Source: Mycobacterium sherrisii
GTDB lineage: Bacteria > Actinomycetota > Actinomycetes > Mycobacteriales > Mycobacteriaceae
Length of the DNA: 64,000 bases
Direction of reading: 5' to 3'
Assembly: GCF_002102355.1 (NCBI RefSeq)
Contig: NZ_LQPT01000101.1
Coordinates: forward strand, 1-64,000
The notes beneath the pieces were generated by a model. It did not search any database. It saw nothing but the letters and a program-made list of their open reading frames with translations, and was not told the DNA's origin. Shown here in pieces: positions 18,798-27,884 of the stretch (the stretch's first letter is position 1; each line of letters starts with the position of its first letter). The translations under genes were made by a program, and so were the position numbers.

Positions 18798-19139
18798 ATG
18801 ATCTTCAAGGGCGTACGAGAAGGTAAGCCCTATCCGGACCACGGGCTGTCCTACCGCGACTGGTCCCGGATCCCGCCGCAACAGATCCGGCTCGACGAGT
18901 TGGTCACCACGACCACGGTGCTGGCCCTGGACCGGCTGCTCTCGGAGGACTCCACGTTCTACGGCGATCTCTTTCCGCACGCGGTGCGGTGGCGCGGCGT
19001 GGTCTATCTCGAGGACGGTTTGCACCGCGCCGTGCGGGCGGCGCTGCGAAACCGCACCGTGCTGCACGCCCGGGTGTACGACATGGACATACCGTTGAGC
19101 CAGCAGACCCAGGGCTCCGGCTCGAGTTTGGGGCGGTAA
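18798..19139 (+). CDS. Conserved mycobacterial protein, Rv2375-like
   Basis: A 113-aa protein with no assigned function, similar in sequence and position to Rv2375. It has a compact, charged sequence: YPDHGLSYRDWSRIPPQQIRLDELVTTTTVLALDRLLSEDSTFYGDLFPHAVRWRGVVYLEDGLHRAVRAALRNRTVLHARVYDMD. There is no signal peptide or membrane segment. The repeated DGLHRAVRAAL/ALDRLL pattern resembles ParB/Srx-type small proteins, but the resemblance is weak. ATG at 18798 gives the family N terminus MIFKGVREGKPYPDHGL; the upstream in-frame ATG at 18747 adds 17 residues I do not expect. Confidence 0.8.
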   Translation: MIFKGVREGKPYPDHGLSYRDWSRIPPQQIRLDELVTTTTVLALDRLLSEDSTFYGDLFPHAVRWRGVVYLEDGLHRAVRAALRNRTVLHARVYDMDIPLSQQTQGSGSSLGR

Positions 19140-19228
19140 CCGGTCACGTTTGCGGGTCGCCGGGTGTCGACGTAGTAGGGGCCACAGACTCAGCTGGGCC
19201 CGTACCGTGACTATTCGGAAGGATCGCC

Positions 19229-19825
19229 ATGTCCCGTCTGCAGGGGGTCGATGACCGCGACGCCGGCCTCGGCGCGAAGATCGCGTTCTTCTTCACCAAG
19301 CGCAAACTCGCGCAGATGACCGGCCTGGAAACGGCCGGGATGCTCGAGCCGCTGCGCATGTATGCCCACATTCCCAGGTTGCTGAGCGCCTACGGCAAGC
19401 TCGAGCAGGCCGAGGCCAAGCTCGACATCCTCAGCCCACGCCACCGCGCGCTGGCGGAGTTGAAGGCGGCCACGACCGTGGGTTGTGAATACTGCATCGA
19501 CCTCGGCTCGCAGATCGCCCGCCGCTGGGGTCTCACCGACGAGGAACTGCTGGCGTTGTCGAATTACCGTGCGGCCGCATGTTTTTCCGACGTCGACAAG
19601 CTGATCCTCGAGTACGCCACCGCCATGAGCCGTACCCCGGTCGAGGTGACCGACGAGCTGTTCGACGCGCTGCGCGCCCATTTCGACACCGCGCAGCTCG
19701 TCGGGCTCACTCATGTCATCAACCTCGGCAACATGCGCGCCCGGTTCAATATCGCGTTGGGCATCAAGTCGGCCGGCTTCTCCGGCGGTCGGGTGTGTGC
19801 AATGCCGGACACCGCTCGCCCATGA
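19229..19825 (+). CDS. Carboxymuconolactone decarboxylase / AhpD-like protein
   Basis: A 198-aa all-helical protein of the CMD/AhpD family. The redox-active CxxC is C86 and C89 in TTVGCEYCIDLG, followed by the helix expected to hold the proton-relay residues. Such proteins act as peroxidatic or disulfide reductants rather than as true decarboxylases when CxxC is present. ATG start with GGAAGGA ribosome site at 19217-19223. Its stop overlaps the start of a sigma-factor gene (ATGA). This pairing is typical for ECF41 sigma factors, whose main target is the neighbouring CMD or oxidoreductase gene. Confidence 0.9.
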   Translation: MSRLQGVDDRDAGLGAKIAFFFTKRKLAQMTGLETAGMLEPLRMYAHIPRLLSAYGKLEQAEAKLDILSPRHRALAELKAATTVGCEYCIDLGSQIARRWGLTDEELLALSNYRAAACFSDVDKLILEYATAMSRTPVEVTDELFDALRAHFDTAQLVGLTHVINLGNMRARFNIALGIKSAGFSGGRVCAMPDTARP

Positions 19826-20700
19826 CCGCCGGGCGGTCGCTGACGGAACGGTTCGAGGCGGCCCGCCCGCAGCTGAGCGCCGTCGCGTACCGCATGCTCG
19901 GCTCGGTCGACGACGCCCAGGACGCAGTGCAGGAAGCCTGGTTGCGGCTGGACCGCAGCGGGGCGGACGACATCGCCAACCTCGACGCCTGGCTGACCAC
20001 CGTGGTGGCCCGCATCTGCTTGAACGTGCTGCGCGACCGCCGCGGCCGGCACCGCGAGGAGCCGATGGCGCAGTTGCCGGATCCGATCGTCGACGCGGAC
20101 GACTCGTCCTACCCCGAGCACCGCGCGATGCTGGCCGAGGCGGTCGGCCTGGCGCTGTTCGTCGTGTTGGACACCTTGCCACCGGCCGAGCGCCTGGCGT
20201 TCGTGCTGCATGACGTCTTCGGTGTGCCGTTCGACCACATCGCGACGATCGTGGAGCGCACACCGGAGGCGACCCGCAAGCTGGCCAGTCGCGCCCGGCG
20301 ACGCATCGAGGACGCCCACCCGGTTCCCGACGCGGACGTGCCGGCGCAACGCGAGGCCGTCGACGCATTCTTCGCCGCGGGGCGTTCCGGCGACTTCGAC
20401 CGGCTGTTGTCGGTGCTGCATCCCGACGTGCTGCTACGCGGCGACTTTGGTTCCGGCGCAGCGCTTTTCCGTGCCCAGGGCGCGCAGTCGGTGGCGCAGC
20501 TGGCCCGCGGCTACGCGGGCCAGGAGCGGGAAATCCGCGCCGCGACCGTCAACGGAGCCGCCGGCGCGGTCATCCTCGTCGCCCGCCGCCCGGTGGCGAT
20601 CATGGCGTTCCTGGTGCGCGACGGCCGGGTGGCGGCCATCGACGTGCTGGCCGATCCGGCGCGCATCGCGCGGCTGGATCTCAGCGCGGTGTGCGGTTAG
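19822..20700 (+). CDS. ECF41-type sigma factor with SnoaL-like C-terminal domain
   Basis: 292 aa. Region 2 reads RFEAARPQLSAVAYRMLGSVDDAQDAVQEAWLRL, and region 4 reads LDTLPPAERLAFVLHDVFGVPFDHIATIVERTPEATRKLASRARRRI. After region 4 is a SnoaL/NTF2-like domain (REAVDAFFAAGRSGDFDRLLSVLHPDVLLRGD). This layout and the adjacent CMD gene define ECF41, in which the C-terminal domain replaces a separate anti-sigma factor. The DGGGK motif of the group is altered here to a DFGSGAA stretch. ATGA overlap with the CMD gene indicates coupled translation. The stop overlaps that of the converging cfp2-like gene. Confidence 0.9.
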   Translation: MTAGRSLTERFEAARPQLSAVAYRMLGSVDDAQDAVQEAWLRLDRSGADDIANLDAWLTTVVARICLNVLRDRRGRHREEPMAQLPDPIVDADDSSYPEHRAMLAEAVGLALFVVLDTLPPAERLAFVLHDVFGVPFDHIATIVERTPEATRKLASRARRRIEDAHPVPDADVPAQREAVDAFFAAGRSGDFDRLLSVLHPDVLLRGDFGSGAALFRAQGAQSVAQLARGYAGQEREIRAATVNGAAGAVILVARRPVAIMAFLVRDGRVAAIDVLADPARIARLDLSAVCG

Positions 20701-21221
20701 TTCGTGGCGGCGGCCGCCTGCACCAGGGCGAGCGCGGAGTCGTGCTGCAGGATCCAATTGCCGCCCTCGTTGACGAACGCGAGGTTCTTGGTCACCGGTC
20801 CGGCGAGCTTCGGACCTGCGATCGCCACGTCGGCGGTGGCCGCGTTAGGGCCGGCCGGCTGGATGTTGGTGACGGTGAACGTTTCCGGGAAGTTCCCGTT
20901 TCGGTAGGCCTTACGCAAGTCGTGGTCGGCCACGTGCCCCTCATCCGGACTGATGCCGCCCTGGACCAGATTGGTCTTGGTCGTGTACGACACACCGGCA
21001 TCGGTGACCTGGTTGCACAGGTTCACCAATTGGTCCGGCGTCGGCAGGTTTTGGCCGGGCGCCGGGGGCGGCGGGTCTTGCGGCAGCGCCGGTCCGTACG
21101 GCGCGCCCATCCCGGTCAGCTGCACGGCCGGCTGCGGCGCCGACGGCGCGACCGGGGTTAGGCCGACGGCCGCGCCGCCGAGAACGGCCAGCGCCGCCAC
21201 GCTCATCGCCACGGATTTCAT
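20697..21221 (-). CDS. Secreted MTB12/Cfp2-like antigen, divergent paralog
   Basis: A 174-aa exported protein related to the next gene upstream. A Sec signal peptide MKSVAMSVAALAVLGGAAVGLTPVAPSA precedes a Pro-rich linker (GAPYGPALPQDPPPPAPGQ). The SnoaL-like mature domain shares LVxGGISxxExHxADHxLxKA, FTVTNIQPAG, GPKLAGPVTKNLAFVN and WILQHDSALALVQAA with its neighbour. ATG at 21221 has an AAGGGA site; the longer in-frame start is not convincing. It is the more divergent copy and lies 47 bases downstream of the Cfp2 gene. Function of the family is unknown beyond being a culture-filtrate T-cell antigen. Confidence 0.88.
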   Translation of the reverse strand: MKSVAMSVAALAVLGGAAVGLTPVAPSAPQPAVQLTGMGAPYGPALPQDPPPPAPGQNLPTPDQLVNLCNQVTDAGVSYTTKTNLVQGGISPDEGHVADHDLRKAYRNGNFPETFTVTNIQPAGPNAATADVAIAGPKLAGPVTKNLAFVNEGGNWILQHDSALALVQAAAATN

Positions 21222-21268
21222 GGTTTTCCCTTCTCGGCCCTGTCGGAGGCCAACCCGCCCGATGGTCA

Positions 21269-21790
21269 TCAGTGTCCGGCCGCCTGTAGCAGCTGCATCG
21301 CCGAGGCGCGCGACAACATCCAGCTGCCCTGGTTGACGAAGGTGACGTTCTGCGACACCGGGTTCGGCAGCTTAGGGCCGGACACGGCGACGACGGCCGT
21401 CGCCGTCCCGCCGGGGCCCGGCTGGATGTTGGTGATGTCGAATGTCAACGGCAGGTCGCCGTTCTTGGCGGCCTTCTTCAACTCGTGGTCGGCCAGGTGA
21501 GCCTCGGTGCCGCTGATGCCACCTTCGACCAGGTTGCCCTTGTTGGTGAACGACACGTTCGGGTCGGCAAGGCTGTTCAGCAGTCCGACCAGCTGATCGG
21601 CGGTCGGCACGCCGACGACCGGAGCGGGCAGCGGCGGCGGATCCTGCGGGGCCGGTCCATACGGCGCGCCGACCGAGGCCAGCTGCACGTCGGCCGTCGG
21701 TGCAGCGGCGAGCGACGTGACGCCCAGCGCGGCGGCGCCGAGAGCGCCGACTGCGGCCACCCCCGTGGCGAGAGCTTTGACGGATTTCAC
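21269..21790 (-). CDS. cfp2: Low-molecular-weight secreted antigen Cfp2 (MTB12)
   Basis: A 173-aa exported protein, the closer match to Rv2376c as I remember it. [30 protein letters not shown] is the signal peptide. The mature part contains [56 protein letters not shown] and ends [24 protein letters not shown] at 21790 with GGGGGA ribosome site nearby; upstream codons are out of character. In M. tuberculosis the protein is abundant in early culture filtrate. Here it is followed by a tandem paralog. Confidence 0.92.
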   Translation of the reverse strand: MKSVKALATGVAAVGALGAAALGVTSLAAAPTADVQLASVGAPYGPAPQDPPPLPAPVVGVPTADQLVGLLNSLADPNVSFTNKGNLVEGGISGTEAHLADHELKKAAKNGDLPLTFDITNIQPGPGGTATAVVAVSGPKLPNPVSQNVTFVNQGSWMLSRASAMQLLQAAGH

Positions 21791-21939
21791 GATGTCCCCC
21801 TTCGAAGTGCACCGACATGACGGTGTGTCACACGGATACAGATGGTGCGATTGCGCACCCTGTGACACAGGTTACGCGAGGTTCGCCCGACTAGTCTGTG
21901 CGCAACCTGTGTAGCAGCCCAGAATTTCGGGTTTGCCGG

Positions 21940-22167
21940 CTAGTCGGCCGGGCGGCGTGCCGCGACGGAATCACGCAGGCTTTTCGGCCGGATGTCGGTC
22001 CAGTTCTGTTCGACGTAATCCAGGCACGCCGCGCGGTCCGCTTCGCCGAACACCACCCGCCAGCCCGCCGGCACGTCGGCGAAGGTGGGCCACAGGCTGT
22101 GTTGTTCGTCGGCGTTGACCAGCACGAAGAAGGTGCCGCTGTCGTCATCGAACGGGTTGGTGCTCAT
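21940..22167 (-). CDS. mbtH: MbtH protein, NRPS adenylation-domain partner
   Basis: The 75-aa founding member of the MbtH-like family, which binds NRPS adenylation domains and improves their folding and activity. The conserved residues are seen: [51 protein letters not shown]. Three invariant Trp residues are present. ATG with GGAGACG site, 12 bases after mbtG, the last gene of the mycobactin operon. Expected partners are the adenylation domains of MbtB, MbtE and MbtF. Confidence 0.97.
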   Translation of the reverse strand: MSTNPFDDDSGTFFVLVNADEQHSLWPTFADVPAGWRVVFGEADRAACLDYVEQNWTDIRPKSLRDSVAARRPAD

Positions 22168-22179
22168 TGCTCGTCTCCA

Positions 22180-23460
22180 TCATCGCTTCTCCATCATCGA
22201 TTGGTACTTGGACGCGACGGCCGGACCGACCCACGGGCCCAGGACCCGGTCGGACAGCAGGCCCAGGCAGCTCAGGTTGGGAAAGCCGGGCCCCTGCGTG
22301 AGTCCGGACAGGTTGGGCAGGAACAGCTTGGGGGTGAGCTCGTTGACCGACAGGTCATGGCCGATCGCCTCCTGCAGGCGATCCGCCGCCAACGGTCCGC
22401 CCAATCCCAGCTCGAGGAGATCCAGCGCCTCCTGGCCGAACAGTGAGGTGAACCAGAGCGGGTCGGCGCCGGAGCCATCGATCACGAGATCGAAGCCGTG
22501 CACCGTCTCCAGGTTCTCGCTGAACCGGTTGGTGGACAGGGTCAGCCGGATCTGCCCGTCGCGGCCGACCGCGTGGGCGACCCGACCGCGCAGGTGGCGG
22601 ATGCGGTCGTCGGCCAGCAGCGCCTCCTGCACATTGGCCGAGAACACGCCGCGGTCGGTGCGGGCCAATGCGTCACGGCGCTCGGCCAGCGTCAGCGCGG
22701 TCCAGTCGCTGGGATCGGAGAACAGCGAGTTCTCGAAGAAGCTCTCCCCCCGGGTGAACAGCGTCACCTGCGGCGAGATGACGGTGATGGTCGAAACCCG
22801 GTGGCGGAACAGCTCGTTGAGCATCGAGGCGGCGGTCTCGCCGCCGCCGATCACCGCGACGCGTTCGGCGGTGATGCGGTCGTGGCCGGCGGCGCGATCC
22901 CAGAACTGCGCGATCGACATCATCCGCGGGTTGCCGGGCAGCAGCGACTTCTCCGCCTGACCCGGTCCGGTGATCATCAGCGCGTCGGCGTGCACGGTGG
23001 TCTCGTGGGTCCGCAGCGCCCACCGGTCGCCGTCGACCGTGAGGCCGTCGACCTCGCCGTGCACCACTTTCATGCCCACCTGATCGGCGACCCAGCCCAG
23101 GTATTGGCTCCATTTGCGGTGCGGCGGGGCCGGTCTGCCCCGGTCGATCCACTCCGCGAACGATGCCGTCGCGATCAGGTAGGACTGCCAGCTGTAGCGC
23201 GTCATCCGCTCGTCGAGTTCGGCGTTGCGGCGCGGCACCAGCGCCGACCGATAGGGAAACCCGACATCTTTTTCCGGGCTGGTGCCCAGCCGGTGCGCCC
23301 CGTCGGTCCAGCCGCCGCTCGCCTGCCAATTCGCCCCGACCCCGGTGCGTTCGACGGCGAGGACCTCGGGCACCTCGACGCCCATGTCGCGCAGCGCCTT
23401 GGCCTTGGCGGCCACGGCCACCGCCTTGGCGCCGGCGCCGAGGATCGCTAACGTGCTCAC
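22180..23460 (-). CDS. mbtG: Lysine N6-monooxygenase MbtG
   Basis: FAD- and NADPH-dependent N-hydroxylase of 426 aa that adds the hydroxyl group to lysine epsilon-nitrogen to make the hydroxamate iron ligands of mycobactin. It shows an FAD-binding start ([20 protein letters not shown], variant of GxGxxG), the substrate region [22 protein letters not shown], the NADPH motif [16 protein letters not shown] and the C-terminal [28 protein letters not shown] at 23460 overlaps the mbtF stop (GTGA); the longer frame upstream lies inside mbtF and is rejected. Confidence 0.95.
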   Translation of the reverse strand: MSTLAILGAGAKAVAVAAKAKALRDMGVEVPEVLAVERTGVGANWQASGGWTDGAHRLGTSPEKDVGFPYRSALVPRRNAELDERMTRYSWQSYLIATASFAEWIDRGRPAPPHRKWSQYLGWVADQVGMKVVHGEVDGLTVDGDRWALRTHETTVHADALMITGPGQAEKSLLPGNPRMMSIAQFWDRAAGHDRITAERVAVIGGGETAASMLNELFRHRVSTITVISPQVTLFTRGESFFENSLFSDPSDWTALTLAERRDALARTDRGVFSANVQEALLADDRIRHLRGRVAHAVGRDGQIRLTLSTNRFSENLETVHGFDLVIDGSGADPLWFTSLFGQEALDLLELGLGGPLAADRLQEAIGHDLSVNELTPKLFLPNLSGLTQGPGFPNLSCLGLLSDRVLGPWVGPAVASKYQSMMEKR

Positions 23461-26400
23461 GTCACCACCTCCCGCAGTGAGTCGATCCAAAGCTGTTGCA
23501 ACGCCGAGACATCCGCATCGGCCAAGATGTCGGGCAGCGCCCGCCACTGCGCGGCCAGCACCCGCTGTCCGTCGAAGCTCAGCACGGCCGCCACGATGGT
23601 GAGTTCGTGACGGACCGCCAGCTCCGGTTCCGGTTGCGGCGAGACCCCGGCGAGCAGTTCACGGTCCAGGGTCAGCACGCCGGTCCCGCCGCTGCTGTGG
23701 GCGGCGCCCAGGTAGTTCAACAACAGCTGCGGACCGGGCTGGGACGCAAGGGATTTCGCGGACTCCGGGCGCAGGTAGCGCAGCAACCCGTAGTCCAGCC
23801 CGTCGCCGGGGATCGCGGCCAGCTGCTCGCCCACGCCACGCGGATCCGTTGCCACGATCCGCAGCGGGTAGATCGAGCTGAGCAGTCCGACCGTGTCGCC
23901 GGTGTCGATGGCGTGGACGCCGGACTCATCGACGAGACCGTCGGCGCGGCCGTGGGTTTCCAGCGCGAGCAGCGGCGGCGGTGTGGCTTGATTGCGGATC
24001 CGGCGCCAGCGCGTCACCGTCGCCGCGGTCGCGGCGATCAGCAGGTGCGGCAATGGCAGGCCCGAATCGAGCAGCCGGCGGGTGAGGTCGGCATCGGTGG
24101 CGATCATGCGGACATCCAGGTCGCGGGCCCGGTCGTGGCGCGGGTCGAGGCGTCGCGCACCGAGCGCGGGATCGTCGCCGCCGCACTGGGCGGCCCAGAA
24201 CTGCGCGGTGTCCAGCCGCCGAGCACGCTCGGCAAGGGCCGCCGCCCACCGCCGGTAGCTGGTGTGCTCCCGCACCGGCGCGGGGTGCTGGCCACTGATC
24301 AAAGCCGTGAGGGCGGCGTCGAGTTCGCCGAGCACCACGCGCCACGACGCCGGATCCATCGCCAGCACGTGCGCGGCCAGCAGCAGCACGCCGGGTCCGG
24401 TCGGCGGACGCAGCCACACCGCGGCCAACAGCACGCCCCGTTCGGGGTCGAGGCGCTCTACGGCCTGAGCCACGTGCGCGGGGATTACGGCCGGCAGGTC
24501 GGCGGTCACCGTGACCTCGCGGATAAGTTCGGCGGCGCGTGCCGGTGCCGGGACCAATGTCATGGCGGCGCGGTCGAGTCGTGTCCGCAGCACCTCATGC
24601 CCGTCGACGATGCCGGCCAGCGCGGCATCGAGGTGCGCACGGGTGACAGTCTCGGGCAGGCGGATGGCCTCGGTCTGCGCCAGCCGGCGCGGCTCGCCGT
24701 ATTCGTAGAGCCAGCGACCGTTGGGCAGCACCGGCATGGGTGCGGCGCTGTCTTCGACATCGATTGCCGCAGAATCCGTTTCGCGGTCGATCGACTCGGC
24801 CAGCTCCCGGATGTTGGTGCACTCGAGGATCAGCCGGGCGCGCAGTGCCAGGCCCCGCGCCCGGGCCGCCTGGACCACTGACAGGGCCATGATGCTGTCC
24901 AGGCCCAACTGCAGAAAGTCGGCGGTGACGTCGACGGTCGGCAGATGCAGGAGCTCCGAAAGCAGTTCGGCCAGCGCGGCTTCGGTCGGTGTTTGCGGCT
25001 CGGCGTGGGCGGCGCGGGGGGCCTCGGCGGCATCGAGTGCACCCAACGCGGCCTCGTCGAGTTTGCCGTTGGCGGTCAACGGGATTTCGTCGACCACGAC
25101 GATGCGCTGCGGAATCATGTAGCGCGGCAACCGAGAACCGAGCATGCCGCGCAACTCGGCCGCCGTCGGCCGGTGTACCGCCGTGCCGGACATCACCACG
25201 TAGGCGGTCAGCCGCGCCGTCGCCTGCTGCCGGCGCACCAGTACGCCGGCATGCCGGACGGCGGGATGCGATTCGAGCGCGGCGGCGATCTCGCCCGGCT
25301 CGACCCGATAGCCGCGAATCTTGACCTGCGTGTCGGCCCGGCCCACGTATTGCAGTGCGCCGCCGGATCCCCGGCGCACCAGATCGCCGGTGCGGTACAT
25401 CCGCGCGCCGGTCGCGAACGGGTCGGCGACGAATCGGTGGCTCGTTTCGCCCGGGCGCCCCTGGTAGCCGCGGGCCAGCTGGGCGCCGGCCAGATACAGT
25501 TCGCCGGTCGCCCCGACCGGTACCGGACGCAGCTGCGAATCCAGAACGTAGGCGCGGGTGTGCCGGGTCGATCGCCCGATCGCGGGGTCGTCGTACTCGA
25601 CGATGTCGGCGACCACGGCCTCGACGGTCGTTTCGGTGGGGCCGTAACAGTTGTAGGCCCGCAACCCGGTTCGCGTGCAGTGGTCGCGGATCAGCGCCCA
25701 CGCCGCGCTGCCCAGCGCTTCGCCGCCGAGCGCCAGCACCGCCAGCGGCACGCTCGTCAGCAGACCGCAGGCCATCAGTTGGGCGAACATCGACGGGGTC
25801 GTGTCGATCATGTCGATGCGATGCTCGGCGATCGCGGCGACAAGTGCCTCGGCGTCGGTTTGGGTCTGTTCGTCGACGACGTGCACGGCGTGGCCGTCGA
25901 GCAGCGCGACCAGGGGTTGCCAGGCGGCGTCGAACGCGAACGACCAGGCATGGGCGATGCGTAGCGGGCGATCCAGCCGGCCCGCGGCGGGTCGCAGCAC
26001 GCTACCCAGATGGTCGTCGGCGTAGGCGCCCAGCGCGGCGTGAGTTCCTATCACGCCCTTGGGTTCTCCGGTCGTGCCCGACGTGAAGATCAGGTACGCG
26101 GCCTGCTCGGGTGCCACGTCGAGCGGCCGGAAATCGCCATGCCCGCCGCCGTCCAGCAGTTCCCGGACCAACACCTCGTCGACGACGAGCGTCGCCCCGC
26201 TCTGCCGCACGATCGACTGAGCCCGGTCGGGGGGCAGGCCCGGTTCCATCGGCACGCAGGTGCCGCCGGCCTTGAGCACGGCGAGCATCGCCACGATGTA
26301 TTCCGGGCCGCGGGAAAGCCTGACGCCGACCGGTGTTTCGGAGGTCACGCCGCGCGCGGCAAGGCCCGCCGCGACACGGTTGGCGCGGGCGTCGAGCTCG

Positions 26401-27884
26401 CGGTAGGTCAGCGTGCCGCCGGCCCAGCTGACGGCGACGTTGTCGGGGGCCGCGGCCGCGGTCGCGGCGAAGCGGGTGTGGATGCCGAGCGCGGGCGCCC
26501 GCGGCGCCGCGACGCCCGGGCCGACGAGCTCGTCGTCGAACAGGACGCTGACGGCGCGCAACGGCCGTTCCCAGTCCCGCAGCAGCCGTTCGGCGGTGCT
26601 CAGCACCCGCCGGCCCAGCCGTTCGGCGCTGGTCGCGCCGAGCGCGCCGTCCACCACCTCGATCAGCACCACCAGCTCGCCGCCTTCCAGGTGGGCGGCG
26701 ACCGCGATCGGGAAGTGGGACAGGCTTTCCAGCGCCGACGGCCGGAATACCGCACCGCCGACGGTCAATTCGCCGCACGCGACCAGTCCGTCCATTGGAA
26801 AGTTCTCGTACACCAGCAGCGTGTCGAACATCTCCCCCACGCCCCCGAGTGCCCGCAGCTGGGCGTGCCCGAGGTAGCCGTGCTCGCGCAGCAGGGCGGC
26901 GGTGCGCTGCACGGCGCGGCACTGCTCGCCGACGCCGGCGGCCGGATCCAGCCGCACCCGCATCGGCACGGTGTTGATGAACAGGCCGATCATCGTCTCG
27001 ACGCCGGCGAGTTCGGGCGGCCTGCCGGACACGGTGACCCCGAACACCACGTCGCCGGTGTCGGTCAGCCGGGACAGCACCAGCGCCCAGGCCATCTGCA
27101 TCAGCGTGTTGACCGTGATCCCGCGCGACCGGGTTCCGTCGATCAGCCGCTCGGCCTCCTCGGGTGGCAGCCGTAGCTCGGTGGTGCGGGCAAGCCCGGC
27201 CCGTCGCGCGTCGCCCACCTCCGCCGAGCCCAGCGCGGCGGCCAGCAGGGTGGGTCCCGGCAGGCCGGCCAGGTGTTGACGCCAAACCCGTTGACTGGCC
27301 GCGGGATCGCGCCCGGCAAGCCACCCGATGTAGTCGCGGTACGGCCGCGGGGCGATCGGCAGCGCGGCAAGATCTCCTCGCGCACCATAGAGAACCATCA
27401 GCTCGTTGACGAACACCGGCAGCGACCAGCCGTCGATCACGATGTGATGCGCGGTGATCATTAACCGCCAACGGGCGCCGGGCAATTCGACGAGCAGGAA
27501 ACGGATTGCCGGGCCGTGTTCCAGGTCGAACGGGCACCGCCGCTCGGCCGTCTCGAGTGCCGGCACGTCCTGCGGCGCTGCGCTGACGACGCGCCACGGC
27601 AGGTCAAACCGCGCCGGCACGATCTGTACCGGGCGGGCGATACCGCGGCTGAAGAAGCTGGCCCGCAGGTTCGGGTGTCGCACCAACATCTTTGTGGCGC
27701 AGTCATGCAACAGCTCGACGTCGAGCGCACCCGAGATGTCGGCGGCCATCCCGATCAGGTACGGATCTTGTTCACCGGCGACGAACTCAGTAAGCGTGGA
27801 CAGTGAATACAGGCCCTCTTGCAGCGGGCTCAGCGCCATCACGTCCTCGATGTCGGGGGCGACATCGGATCGGGTCGCGGTCAT
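23457..27884 (-). CDS. mbtF: Mycobactin NRPS MbtF (C-A-PCP-E/C-like)
   Basis: 1475 aa. Domains in order: condensation with [10 protein letters not shown] (near residue 148); adenylation with [19 protein letters not shown] (Asp near 650), NCYGPTET and NGKLDE; carrier protein with LGLDSIMAL (Ser near 995); C-terminal epimerisation/condensation-like domain from about 1060. By hand the adenylation code reads D-A-Q-D-L-L-C-V-E-K. In mycobactin assembly MbtF supplies the terminal lysine, which becomes the cyclic hydroxamate. In the last domain the HHxxxDxxSW motif is [10 protein letters not shown], so the second, catalytic His is Val and epimerisation is doubtful. Starts in an ATGA overlap with mbtE. 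Confidence 0.93.
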   Translation of the reverse strand: MTATRSDVAPDIEDVMALSPLQEGLYSLSTLTEFVAGEQDPYLIGMAADISGALDVELLHDCATKMLVRHPNLRASFFSRGIARPVQIVPARFDLPWRVVSAAPQDVPALETAERRCPFDLEHGPAIRFLLVELPGARWRLMITAHHIVIDGWSLPVFVNELMVLYGARGDLAALPIAPRPYRDYIGWLAGRDPAASQRVWRQHLAGLPGPTLLAAALGSAEVGDARRAGLARTTELRLPPEEAERLIDGTRSRGITVNTLMQMAWALVLSRLTDTGDVVFGVTVSGRPPELAGVETMIGLFINTVPMRVRLDPAAGVGEQCRAVQRTAALLREHGYLGHAQLRALGGVGEMFDTLLVYENFPMDGLVACGELTVGGAVFRPSALESLSHFPIAVAAHLEGGELVVLIEVVDGALGATSAERLGRRVLSTAERLLRDWERPLRAVSVLFDDELVGPGVAAPRAPALGIHTRFAATAAAAPDNVAVSWAGGTLTYRELDARANRVAAGLAARGVTSETPVGVRLSRGPEYIVAMLAVLKAGGTCVPMEPGLPPDRAQSIVRQSGATLVVDEVLVRELLDGGGHGDFRPLDVAPEQAAYLIFTSGTTGEPKGVIGTHAALGAYADDHLGSVLRPAAGRLDRPLRIAHAWSFAFDAAWQPLVALLDGHAVHVVDEQTQTDAEALVAAIAEHRIDMIDTTPSMFAQLMACGLLTSVPLAVLALGGEALGSAAWALIRDHCTRTGLRAYNCYGPTETTVEAVVADIVEYDDPAIGRSTRHTRAYVLDSQLRPVPVGATGELYLAGAQLARGYQGRPGETSHRFVADPFATGARMYRTGDLVRRGSGGALQYVGRADTQVKIRGYRVEPGEIAAALESHPAVRHAGVLVRRQQATARLTAYVVMSGTAVHRPTAAELRGMLGSRLPRYMIPQRIVVVDEIPLTANGKLDEAALGALDAAEAPRAAHAEPQTPTEAALAELLSELLHLPTVDVTADFLQLGLDSIMALSVVQAARARGLALRARLILECTNIRELAESIDRETDSAAIDVEDSAAPMPVLPNGRWLYEYGEPRRLAQTEAIRLPETVTRAHLDAALAGIVDGHEVLRTRLDRAAMTLVPAPARAAELIREVTVTADLPAVIPAHVAQAVERLDPERGVLLAAVWLRPPTGPGVLLLAAHVLAMDPASWRVVLGELDAALTALISGQHPAPVREHTSYRRWAAALAERARRLDTAQFWAAQCGGDDPALGARRLDPRHDRARDLDVRMIATDADLTRRLLDSGLPLPHLLIAATAATVTRWRRIRNQATPPPLLALETHGRADGLVDESGVHAIDTGDTVGLLSSIYPLRIVATDPRGVGEQLAAIPGDGLDYGLLRYLRPESAKSLASQPGPQLLLNYLGAAHSSGGTGVLTLDRELLAGVSPQPEPELAVRHELTIVAAVLSFDGQRVLAAQWRALPDILADADVSALQQLWIDSLREVVT

